A stretch of DNA of 45,282 nt from an uncultured Saprospiraceae bacterium (GTDB taxonomy: Bacteria > Bacteroidota > Bacteroidia > Chitinophagales > Saprospiraceae). The stretch spans positions 1-45,282 of the forward strand of contig CAMZKG010000025.1 in the NCBI GenBank assembly GCA_947311105.1, in the 5' to 3' direction. The notes below the pieces were generated by a model. That model had not been told where the DNA came from and ran no database searches. It saw nothing but the letters and a program-made list of their open reading frames with translations. Every line of letters starts with the position of its first letter. The first letter of the stretch is position 1. Below, one piece after another: positions 1 to 8,900 of the stretch. The position numbers and the translations under genes were made by a program.

Positions 1-1440
1 ATCAATGGCTCTTTGGAGACGGGCAATTTTCGACGCAAGTCAATCCTAATCACACTTACGCCAATCCTGGATCCTATGATGTGGTGTTGATTGCCATTAA
101 TGACTGTGGGCAAGATACTACAACGGAGACGATTGTGATTTTGGATCAGGCGATTACAGCAGGATTTACAGCGGATATTACGGAAGGATGCGCACCATTG
201 ACCGTTCAATTTTCTGATCTTTCGACCAATAATCCTACTTCTTGGGACTGGACTTTCCCAGGTGGTACGCCGGCGACTTCTACGGCTCAAAACCCTGTGG
301 TTGTTTATGATAACTCTGGGCAATTTGATGTCACTTTAATTGCAACCAATAACTCTGGAACCGATACCGTTTCGGTAACGAATTACATCACTGTGAATAC
401 CGTTCCTACCGCCAATTTTGCATCCAATTCCAATGGATATGCAGCCGCTTTCGCAAATAGTTCGATTAATGCAACGACCTGCTTTTGGGATTTTGGAGAC
501 GCACAAACATCCACGACCTGGGCACCCAATCACACTTATGCGACTTCTGGCTCATACGATGTGGTATTAATTGCCATTAATGACTGTGGGCAAGATACCA
601 TTACTCATACGCTTGTTATTCCTGACCAGCCGATTGTGGCGGACTTTGTAGCGGACATTACGGAAGGATGTGCGCCATTGACTGTTCAGTTTACCGATCT
701 TTCGACCAATAATCCTACTTCGTGGGACTGGACTTTCCCGGGTGGTACGCCTGCGACTTCTACGGTTCAAAACCCTGTGGTTGTTTATGATAATCCCGGG
801 CAATTTGATGTATCTCTTACGGTCTCCAATGGTGCGGGGCCAGATGCCTATACTATCAATAATTACATCACCGTAAACGACAAACCGACAGCGACCTTTA
901 CGGCTGGTATTTCGGGGCTGATTGCGGCTTTCACCAACAACTCCAACAATGCCAATACTTATCAATGGCTCTTTGGAGACGGGCAATTTTCGACGCAAGT
1001 CAATCCTAATCACACTTACGCCAATCCTGGATCCTATGATGTGGTGTTGATTGCCATTAATGACTGTGGACAAGATACTACAACGGAGACGATTGTGATT
1101 TTGGATCAGGCGATTACGGCAGGATTTACAGCGGATATTACGGAAGGATGCGCACCATTGACCGTTCAATTTTCTGATCTTTCGACCAATAATCCTACTT
1201 CGTGGAGCTGGACTTTCCCGGGTGGTACGCCTGCGACTTCTACGGCTCAAGACCCCGTGGTTGTTTATGATAACCCTGGGCAATTTAATGTTACTTTGGT
1301 GGTATCTAATGGAGCAGCTACGGACAGTATCACAATCACCAATTATATTACGGCCAATGATAAACCCACGGCAGATTTTGTGTTTAGTTCGGGGGGGCTC
1401 ATGACATCGTTTAATAATACTAGCACCAATGCAACAAGCT
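1..1440 (+). repeat. In-gene tandem repeat: 480-bp units (two PKD domains each), three copies
   Basis: Bases 1-60 are identical to 961-1020 and 181-240 identical to 1141-1200. The 481-960 unit aligns with the same 480-bp period but is more diverged. Confidence 0.9.
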
Positions 1441-2804
1441 ATAAGTGGGATTTTGGCGACAATCAAACATCGACAGAACAAAACCCATTCCATGCATTCG
1501 ATACAATCGGTACCTATTTGGTTAGCCTAATAGCGACCAATGATTGCGGAAGCGATACGACATCACACTTGGTTGAACTAACGCAGAACATCGGTTTTCA
1601 AGCTGCATTCACCGCAGATAATACTATTGGTTGCGCACCAATGACGGTACAATACACCGACCAAACATTAAATAGTCCTACATCTTGGCTATGGACTTTT
1701 GAAGGAGGCACTCCAAGTACTTCAACGGATCAAAATCCAAGCATAACCTATAATCTATCAGGGACATATGCCATGACCCTAATTGTGAGCAATGGCACGA
1801 AAACAGATACGGTCGAGATGCTCAACTATATTACGGTAAATGAATACCCCATGGCATCGTTTAATGCATCTGGCAATGGTCTAACTATTCAGTTTACTAA
1901 TCAATCTGAATTTGGCGAGACCTACTTATGGGATTTTGGGGATGGAACCACTTCGACAGATGAAAACCCAAGTCATGTATATGGAGATTATGGCTTCCAT
2001 TTCATCACGCTAGTGGTGTCCAATGCCTGTGGTCAAGACTCTACCAATCAAAATGTTTTTATCGGAGAAGGGTTACCTGAAGCCGCTATACAAATGAGTG
2101 ATACGATTGGTTGTGGTCCAATGACTATTGATTGTCAGGCATTATTGGTCAATGCGGATAGTGTAAGATGGGATTTTCCGCAAGGAGACCCTACGGTATC
2201 TTCAGAAATATCTCCGACAGTTACATTTAACACGGCGGGCATATATACCATCACTTTGACGGCTTACAATAGTAGTGACTCCATAGTTGTAACGAAGCAA
2301 GTACAAGTGGATACGATGCCAAATGCGAATTTTACATTTAGTACTTTCGAGAAAACAGCGACCTTTAATCATCAGCTTGCGCCAAATACGACTTATACTT
2401 GGGACTTTGGGGACGGACATATTAAAGATGCTCAAAACCCAATACACGAATATGATTCGTATGGTAATTATCATGTCCTGCTATTGACTTCAAATACCTG
2501 TGGCACAGACCAATACGACCAAGAAGTTTCAGTAAAAGATACCTTAAGCGGTGTATTCTACAAATTGAACCCAAATCCTGGTTCGGGCTATTATCTCCTA
2601 GATGTAGAAACCGAAAAACCTACGGATATACACCTATTTTTCTACAGTGCGTGGGGGCAGGTACTTGCCTCCTACGAGTGGAAAGAAACTTCTAAACTAG
2701 ATGAAGAAGAAATAAACTTAGAGAACTTACCAAGTAGTGCCTTCTTCTATTATATTGAATTTGGCGCCTTTACGGCTTCGGGAAAATTAGAAAAAATCGA
2801 TTAG
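3..2804 (+). CDS. PKD-repeat surface/secreted protein with C-terminal T9SS-type sorting domain; 5' end outside the window
   Basis: The frame is open from the window edge (QWLFGDGQFSTQVNPNHTY precedes the listed ATG at 81). Repeated PKD motifs (WDFGDGTTSTDENPSHVY, WTFPGGTPATST). The C-terminus resembles a sorting domain (LNPNPGSGYYLLDVETEKPTDIHLFFYSAWGQVL). Confidence 0.9.
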   Translation, partial: QWLFGDGQFSTQVNPNHTYANPGSYDVVLIAINDCGQDTTTETIVILDQAITAGFTADITEGCAPLTVQFSDLSTNNPTSWDWTFPGGTPATSTAQNPVVVYDNSGQFDVTLIATNNSGTDTVSVTNYITVNTVPTANFASNSNGYAAAFANSSINATTCFWDFGDAQTSTTWAPNHTYATSGSYDVVLIAINDCGQDTITHTLVIPDQPIVADFVADITEGCAPLTVQFTDLSTNNPTSWDWTFPGGTPATSTVQNPVVVYDNPGQFDVSLTVSNGAGPDAYTINNYITVNDKPTATFTAGISGLIAAFTNNSNNANTYQWLFGDGQFSTQVNPNHTYANPGSYDVVLIAINDCGQDTTTETIVILDQAITAGFTADITEGCAPLTVQFSDLSTNNPTSWSWTFPGGTPATSTAQDPVVVYDNPGQFNVTLVVSNGAATDSITITNYITANDKPTADFVFSSGGLMTSFNNTSTNATSYKWDFGDNQTSTEQNPFHAFDTIGTYLVSLIATNDCGSDTTSHLVELTQNIGFQAAFTADNTIGCAPMTVQYTDQTLNSPTSWLWTFEGGTPSTSTDQNPSITYNLSGTYAMTLIVSNGTKTDTVEMLNYITVNEYPMASFNASGNGLTIQFTNQSEFGETYLWDFGDGTTSTDENPSHVYGDYGFHFITLVVSNACGQDSTNQNVFIGEGLPEAAIQMSDTIGCGPMTIDCQALLVNADSVRWDFPQGDPTVSSEISPTVTFNTAGIYTITLTAYNSSDSIVVTKQVQVDTMPNANFTFSTFEKTATFNHQLAPNTTYTWDFGDGHIKDAQNPIHEYDSYGNYHVLLLTSNTCGTDQYDQEVSVKDTLSGVFYKLNPNPGSGYYLLDVETEKPTDIHLFFYSAWGQVLASYEWKETSKLDEEEINLENLPSSAFFYYIEFGAFTASGKLEKID

Positions 2805-2840
2805 AGCAGAAAAATCATAGTACTGATTGTTTGTTTGTGG

Positions 2841-2873
2841 AAGGGAGCTGCTGTTAGCTTCCTTCCTTTTTTT
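2841..2873 (+). terminator. Intrinsic terminator after the PKD gene
   Basis: AAGGGAGCT-GCTGTT-AGCTTCCTT stem (one G-T wobble) followed by CCTTTTTTT. Confidence 0.75.
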
Positions 2874-2875
2874 GC

Positions 2876-3000
2876 GGCAATGCAAATTCATTTGCATAAA
2901 GGCAATGCAAATTCATTTGCATAAAGGCAATGCAAATTCATTTGCATAAAGGCAACGCAAATTCATTTGCATAAAGGCAACGCAAATTCATTTGCATAAA
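2876..3000. repeat. Five tandem 25-bp repeats, each with a palindromic core
   Basis: (GGCAAYGCAAATTCATTTGCATAAA)x5; core TGCAAAT-TC-ATTTGCA. The last two copies carry T>C. Confidence 0.97.
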
Positions 3001-3001
3001 G

Positions 3002-3032
3002 TTGCAATACCAAGTTCCATCTATTACCTTTG
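3002..3032 (+). promoter_or_regulatory. Candidate Bacteroidota promoter for the 3-hydroxyacyl-CoA dehydrogenase gene
   Basis: TTG (3002-3004), 20-nt spacer, TACCTTTG (3025-3032); matches TTG-N17-23-TAnnTTTG. Confidence 0.55.
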
Positions 3033-3055
3033 CCATCCTTAAAACAAAACGAATC

Positions 3056-3943
3056 ATGAAAAAAATAGCCATCATCGGAGCAGGTACTATGGGTAATGGA
3101 ATTGCCCATGTTTTTGCGCAAGCAGGATTTCAAGTCAACCTAATTGACATCTCTGAAAAAGCGTTAGACAAAGCGCTTGCCACCATAGCAAAAAACCTAG
3201 ACAGACTTATCAAAAAAGAGCGTCTAACCGAAGCACAAAAGAAAAAAACTTTGGGCAACTTAACCACCATGACTGCCATGCAGGACGGTTTAAAAGGTGT
3301 CGATTTAGTCATTGAAGCGGCTACCGAAAATACGGACATCAAATTAAGTATTTTTAAGCAGATGGATGAGCTTGCGCCCAAAAAAGCGATTTTGGCAACC
3401 AATACGTCATCGATCTCCATCACAAAGATTGCCGCAGTGACCAAAAGACCTGAAAAAGTCATCGGCATGCACTTTATGAACCCGGTCCCTATCATGAAAT
3501 TGGTAGAAATCATCCGCGGCTACTCTACTTCCAATCCGACGACTAAGAAAATCATGGATTTGTCTAAAGTGCTAGGAAAAGTACCTGTCGAAGTCAATGA
3601 CTACCCTGGTTTTGTGGCTAACCGCATCCTTATGCCGATGATCAACGAAGCCATCATTACACTCAATGAAGGCGTCGCTGGCGTAGAAGAGATAGACACC
3701 GTGATGAAATTAGGAATGGCTCACCCTATGGGTCCACTTTTATTAGCTGATTTTATTGGTTTAGATGTTTGTTTGGCCATCATGAATGTCCTTCACAAAG
3801 GGCTGGGAAATCCCAAATATGCTCCGTCGCCTTTACTGGTAAATATGGTCATGGCTGGAAAACTAGGCAGAAAGTCCGGTGAAGGATTTTATAAATATAC
3901 GCCTGGCTCCAAAGAAGTAAAGGTTTCTTCGTTTTTTAGGTGA
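3056..3943 (+). CDS. hbd: 3-hydroxybutyryl-CoA / 3-hydroxyacyl-CoA dehydrogenase
   Basis: MKKIAIIGAGTMGNGIAHVFAQAGFQV Rossmann motif, NTSSISI, GMHFMNPVPIMKLVEII, NDYPGFVANRILMPMINEA. ATG at 3056 is preferred over 3002. Confidence 0.93.
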   Translation: MKKIAIIGAGTMGNGIAHVFAQAGFQVNLIDISEKALDKALATIAKNLDRLIKKERLTEAQKKKTLGNLTTMTAMQDGLKGVDLVIEAATENTDIKLSIFKQMDELAPKKAILATNTSSISITKIAAVTKRPEKVIGMHFMNPVPIMKLVEIIRGYSTSNPTTKKIMDLSKVLGKVPVEVNDYPGFVANRILMPMINEAIITLNEGVAGVEEIDTVMKLGMAHPMGPLLLADFIGLDVCLAIMNVLHKGLGNPKYAPSPLLVNMVMAGKLGRKSGEGFYKYTPGSKEVKVSSFFR

Positions 3944-3950
3944 TTATAAA

Positions 3951-4013
3951 GGTGAAGGGTGAAGGGTTATTAAGGGTGAAGGGTGAAAGGGTGAAAAGGG
4001 TGAAGTTCAAGGG
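3951..4013. repeat. GGGTGAA-type short tandem repeats immediately 3' of hbd
   Basis: ggtgaagggtgaagggttattaagggtgaagggtgaaagggtgaaaagggtgaag. Confidence 0.85.
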
Positions 4014-4042
4014 TATGAATTTGGCTAACTGAAATTTCTATA

Positions 4043-4187
4043 AACGCCGAAGGCAAATGAACGTCCGAAGGACAAATGAACGCCGAAGGCAAATTGAACG
4101 TCCGAAGGACAAATTGAACGCCGAAGGCAAATTGAACGTCCAAAGGACAAATTGAACGCCGAAGGCAAGTTGAACGCCGAAGGCAAA
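4043..4187. repeat. Alternating mini-hairpin repeat array (GCC-GAA-GGC / GTCC-GAA-GGAC)
   Basis: Repeated AACGCCGAAGGCAAATTG and AACGTCCGAAGGACAAATTG units; both cores are 3- or 4-bp stems with a GAA loop. Confidence 0.93.
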
Positions 4188-4194
4188 GCGACAC

Positions 4195-4689
4195 CTATTC
4201 ACACCGCAAATAAATAGGCCCCACCTGTATCTCATTAGATTTATGGCCAGCCCGATCTTTGATATAAAGGCTATAATATAAGGTATCCATTGTTTTAGAA
4301 GGAGAAACACCACAAGGAGCGGTACCATCACCAAAGATACAACATGCTGTAAAAATCTTTAAGTCCACTGTTCCTGAAATCCCATTACCAGCCCCTTCTT
4401 CTGGTATAAAAGGTATTTGGAAAGTATTTCCTTCATAGCCATCTCTAGAATCAATCAAAAAGACATTGGGGTCAGTCGGCTCGGTAGTGGATTGTTTGCT
4501 GCCTAGGTCACCATCACCATCCGTAAAGGAGAAGCTGACTATCATGGTATCTTCATTCTGGCCGCCTTGCTTCATAATTTGTTTGTTCATTCCTACAAAT
4601 TCGATAACAGGCTCATCGGGGTAGTTTGGCGGATCAACGCACCCCCACAATAAGACCACAAACACAAAAAACAACAAGAATTGACGCAT
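4195..4689 (-). CDS. Hypothetical lipoprotein
   Basis: 164 aa; MRQFLLFFVFVVLLWGC lipobox-like N-terminus. Confidence 0.75.
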   Translation of the reverse strand: MRQFLLFFVFVVLLWGCVDPPNYPDEPVIEFVGMNKQIMKQGGQNEDTMIVSFSFTDGDGDLGSKQSTTEPTDPNVFLIDSRDGYEGNTFQIPFIPEEGAGNGISGTVDLKIFTACCIFGDGTAPCGVSPSKTMDTLYYSLYIKDRAGHKSNEIQVGPIYLRCE

Positions 4690-4702
4690 AATCAGTTTTT
4701 TA

Positions 4703-4796
4703 GAATAACGGTAACTATTTAGGTACCGCAGATTTTTGCCACAAAATGCCTATTTTCTGCCTAAAAATAGGAGCATCTAAATAGTTACGAATAACG
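4703..4796. mobile_element. MITE-like element (4711-4788) with 8-bp target-site duplications
   Basis: 12-bp perfect TIRs GTAACTATTTAG...CTAAATAGTTAC, flanked by perfect direct repeats GAATAACG at 4703-4710 and 4789-4796. Confidence 0.8.
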
Positions 4797-4844
4797 AAGT
4801 TAATAGGAATTAGCCATTTATGCAAATATCCCCCAATATTGACC

Positions 4845-5801
4845 TTACAAATCCGACACCATTAGATTACAACCACGCACATCACTTTGATCATATCTCC
4901 CCAACACTTCAAATTGAAAGTCTTGCGATATACGTCCAATATCATCTGTAGCTATAAAACTACACGTATCCATATTGGCCAAATCAATCACATTTATTAG
5001 TCCTGTTTTTCCGAAAGGAGCTAAAGCAAATGGGTCATTCACTTCTCTCAAAAGAATCCGCATTGTCTTTGCTGGAGTATAGACACCGTCGCCTTTGGAG
5101 TAGGCTTGCGAAAAAAGCTCCGTCATCCCATATTCAGAATGAATGGCGGACACATTAAAGGCTGTCTTCAATATTTGATGCAATTCTTCTCTAATCAATT
5201 CTTTTCTTCGTCCTTTCATTCCCCCTGTTTCCATGATTAGGCAGTGAGACAGATCCATTTGATGCGCTTCCGCAAAATCCAATAAACCAAAGCTCACTCC
5301 CAACAACAGGCATTTTCTATTGCTGTTTTTTGCTTTCGCCAAAACATCTTTTAACGCCACAAAATCATGAAGATAAAATCCACTTAAAGGGCTCTGGGTT
5401 TTGGATATAAAATCATCAGCCATCGCCACTAACGACGAATTAGACCTTTCAAGGTATCCTGGCAATAGGGCAAATAGATGATATTCTTCCAAAGCACCAT
5501 ATTGCTTTTCAAAAATTCGTTGGGCATTTGACAAGTAAAATTGTTGGTTTCTTACATGATGAATGGAAGGAATAGCGCCCGTAGTGCCACTACTTTCAAA
5601 TAAGGTACTGGTCTCCCATGCTCCCGATTTTATTTCATGACTTTTAAAAAAAGAAATCGGCAAAAAAGGGATATCTTCTATTTGAGATATAGGTTTGTCA
5701 AATTGACCAGATAACGTTAAAAACTGATGATAGACTGGATTGTGAACAGATTGATAGGCATAAATATCCAAGGCCATATCTTCAAAGGTCCAAGAATCCA
5801 T
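4845..5801 (-). CDS. LuxE/PaaK-type acyl-protein synthetase / AMP-binding family protein
   Basis: FESSGTTGAIPSIHHV nucleotide-binding motif, HSEYGMTELFSQAY, TDDIGRI. The true start is probably MDSWTFEDM at 5801, because a terminator and promoter lie in the listed N-terminal extension. Confidence 0.8.
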   Translation of the reverse strand: MDSWTFEDMALDIYAYQSVHNPVYHQFLTLSGQFDKPISQIEDIPFLPISFFKSHEIKSGAWETSTLFESSGTTGAIPSIHHVRNQQFYLSNAQRIFEKQYGALEEYHLFALLPGYLERSNSSLVAMADDFISKTQSPLSGFYLHDFVALKDVLAKAKNSNRKCLLLGVSFGLLDFAEAHQMDLSHCLIMETGGMKGRRKELIREELHQILKTAFNVSAIHSEYGMTELFSQAYSKGDGVYTPAKTMRILLREVNDPFALAPFGKTGLINVIDLANMDTCSFIATDDIGRISQDFQFEVLGRYDQSDVRGCNLMVSDL

Positions 5802-5844
5802 CTGCAATTTTTCAAGGAGTTTTTTACGCAAGTATTTTTTTCTG

Positions 5845-5852
5845 CAAAGATA
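5845..5852 (-). promoter_or_regulatory. Candidate -7 element TATCTTTG for the LuxE-like gene
   Basis: TAnnTTTG match 43 nt upstream of the ATG at 5801. Confidence 0.45.
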
Positions 5853-5869
5853 AGAGAATAAGGCAAAAG

Positions 5870-5905
5870 AAAAAGGGATGCGCCACAAGTGACACATCCC
5901 TTTTT
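5870..5905 (-). terminator. Intrinsic terminator downstream of the SprB-like gene
   Basis: AAAAAGGGATG...CATCCCTTTTT hairpin, 11-bp stem, T-tracts on both strands. Confidence 0.8.
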
Positions 5906-5925
5906 TATTTAAGAGCTAAGAAAAA

Positions 5926-8900
5926 TTACTCTTTTCTAAGCTTCATCATCTTCACTTCGCCATCAACAATTACTTTTACGAAGTAAACACCAGATGAAAG
6001 ATCCGGAATTAAGAATCTACGTGGTCCACTATTTCCTGCTTCAACATTAAAGATTTTAACCATCTTACCGTTAGCATCATAAATAGCTACTTGACCAGTA
6101 GTTACTTTATCTTTCATGATATCCACATAAAAGACTTCACCTGCTGGGTTCGGGAAGATCGCAAAATCATCTTGACCAGACTTCTTAGCCATAATCTTAA
6201 TAATATCAGAGCTCATCTCAAATCCATTAGCGCCTTTCATAACAACTCTATAGTAATTAGTGCCATTACGTGGGTGCTCATCAGTGTAGTGGTAGTTATT
6301 AAAACCATTAGTAACACCATGTCCCAACATAACGTCCATAGCAAAGAAATCTTCACCAGTAGCAGAACGCTCAATTTGGTAGGTATAATCTCCATTTTCA
6401 GCACCTGACACCCATTCTAATTCAACGGTTTGATTAAGACTACTCAAAGAACCTGTAATGCTTACAAAACCATTACCACAAGTATCTTTTACGGTAATCG
6501 TTATCGCTGCAGGTTCTTTCCACTTCACACACCCTGCACGACGTACACATTTTCTATATTCCGTAGTCTCAAACAATGCCGGTGGCTGATAATTGGGAGC
6601 ATTCGTATTACCAGGGATCGGCTCTAAAACACCACCTGGAGCAATACTCTTCATCCACAAATACTCTAAGTCTCCAGACCCTCCTGAAGCTTCAACTATC
6701 GTAACCAGCTCATCAGGTACCTGCCCAGGACAAATAGCCTGTGAATACCCAATTGTTCCTGGAGCTGTAATCTCATTACATATCGTATGAATACCAGCAT
6801 CTATAGTCAAAATATCTCCTGTAGAAGTGCTCACTGTAAACGAAGCTGATTCGCCAGATTCTCCTGAAGCATCACTATCGAAAGCATCATTACCTGCATT
6901 GATTTTTGCAAATTGATAACCATTCGGTAAGCTTGTTGGGTCAAATTGAACGATATAATCACCATCTACCACACAATCAAATAGATAAGCTCCATTAGCA
7001 TCCGTAGTGGTAGTTTGGACAATAGCACCCGTCGCTGCATCCAATAAATTGACGACAAAGCCTTCAACTCCTACAGAACCAGCATCTTGAATACCATTTT
7101 GGTCAGTATCATACCATACAAAGTCTCCTACGCTTACGCAATTCTTAATCAAACCAGCATCCAAATCAGGGTTGTATTGTCCTGGAGTTAGGGTTACGAC
7201 CTGAGTCATACCCATTGCAGGATCCACATCACTATCCATAGCATCATCAGTACCAGCATTTGCCGTAGTAAACTCATGATTAGCAGGCAATGTAAATGTC
7301 ACCTTATAATCACCAGGAGGCAATGTAAACATATACATACCATTTACATCGGTCGTAGTTGACAAATCTATCATCAAGCCATAAGCAGAAGTACCTGTAA
7401 CCTGAACAGCTATTCCTTCAACAGGAACTTCACCTGGATCTTGGATACCATTTGTATTAGCATCAATCCAAACATAGTTACCAAGCTTGGCAGGATCTTC
7501 TAAGGTAACAGTAGACTCACAAGTACACCCAGTCACATCATCTGTAACCGTAACCGTATAAGTCCCAGCCGCCAAAGCAGTAACCTGTTGGATTGTTGCT
7601 CCATTAGACCAAAGGAAGGAAAAGAATCCTGGGTTACCACCATTTGTAGTCACCGTGGCCGAACCATCATTGCCACCAATAGAGCTTATATGAGCACCGT
7701 TATAACTTGAAGCAACAATAGCATTACAAGTAAAACCTGGTGTATCTCCTACCGTTACAGACGCATTGGCCGTACAACCGTTAGCATCTGTCACCATTAC
7801 GACATAATCACCAGCAGGAATACTCATAGCCATGTGTCCTGTCTGACCAAAAGAGTCATTCCATTTATAGGTATAAGGAGCCGTGCCGCCTGTTACTTCT
7901 ACATTAGCAGAACCATTGTCTCCACCGCAGCTAGCATTTTCAGAAGAAGTCGTTAAGACCATTGCGGTTGGTTCACTGATAGTAACCACACCAGTAGCCA
8001 TACAACCGGTAGCATCTGTTACTGTCCATCCTTGGGTGCCAGCAGGTAAACCAGTGGTCGTGGCTGTAGTACCACCATTTTCCCAAGCGTAAGTATAAGG
8101 AGCCGTTCCATTAGTCACCGTTATAGTTGCGGTTCCATCACTGCCACCATTACAGGAGACGGCTGTTGTTGTTGCTGTAGCTGCTACCTGCCCATCTTGT
8201 TGTACTGTTGCTGTAGCAGCTGCTAAACATAAATTAGCATCTGCAACAGTTAATAAATAATTGCCTGCAGATACTCCTGTAATAGAAGGGTCTGTTGAGC
8301 CATTAGACCATAAGTAGGTAATAGCCCCTGTACCGCCTGTAACCGTTGCAGCAGCAGAGCCATTAGCTTCGCCGCATGTAGCAGGTGTGGTAGTAAAGTT
8401 AATCTCCATTGGAGCAGGCGCCCCAACAGTTACGGTTTTAATTAATGGACAGCCTCCCGCATCTAAAATAGTCACAGAGTAACTACCCGCAGCCAAACCT
8501 GTTGCAGTAGCACCAGATGCACCACTTGACCAAGCATAAGTATAATTGCCGGCACCAGAAGTTACGGTAACAGTCGCAGTACCATCGCTGGAATCTGAAC
8601 AACTAGCTGACGTACTTGTGATATCCGCAGTAATATTTGAACCTGTTTGACCGACAACAACAGTTGCAGTTGCCGAACAACCACGAAAATCCGTAACAGT
8701 CACACTGTGCATACCAGGAGCTAATCCAGTTGCCGTAGCGGTTGTTTGACCATTAGACCAAGTATATGTATAAGTACCATTGCCACCTGTAGCAGTAGCT
8801 GTTCCGGTACCATCAGAAGCACCACAATTAGCAGGAGTAGAATTCGTATTGATAACAATTTCATCGGGCGACCCAATGGTAAAGGTTTGTACTATTGGAC

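Noticed and set aside
567-1493. 308-aa minus-strand ORF and other antisense ORFs in the PKD and SprB genes
   Set aside because: They are open only because of the repeat composition of the sense genes; no domain signature, and repetitive basic or Arg/Ile-rich residues.
2876-3000. CRISPR array
   Set aside because: The 25-bp repeats are directly tandem with no unique spacers and no cas genes are present.
3970-4334. Minus-strand ORFs MSLCLRRSTCLRRS... and MVMVPLLVVFLLLKQ...
   Set aside because: They are low-complexity translations of the GCCGAAGGC/GTCCGAAGGAC array and antisense or overlapping frames.
5802-5897. N-terminal extension of the LuxE-like ORF
   Set aside because: It overlaps a strong terminator and a TATCTTTG promoter element; MDSWTFEDM at 5801 is a better start.
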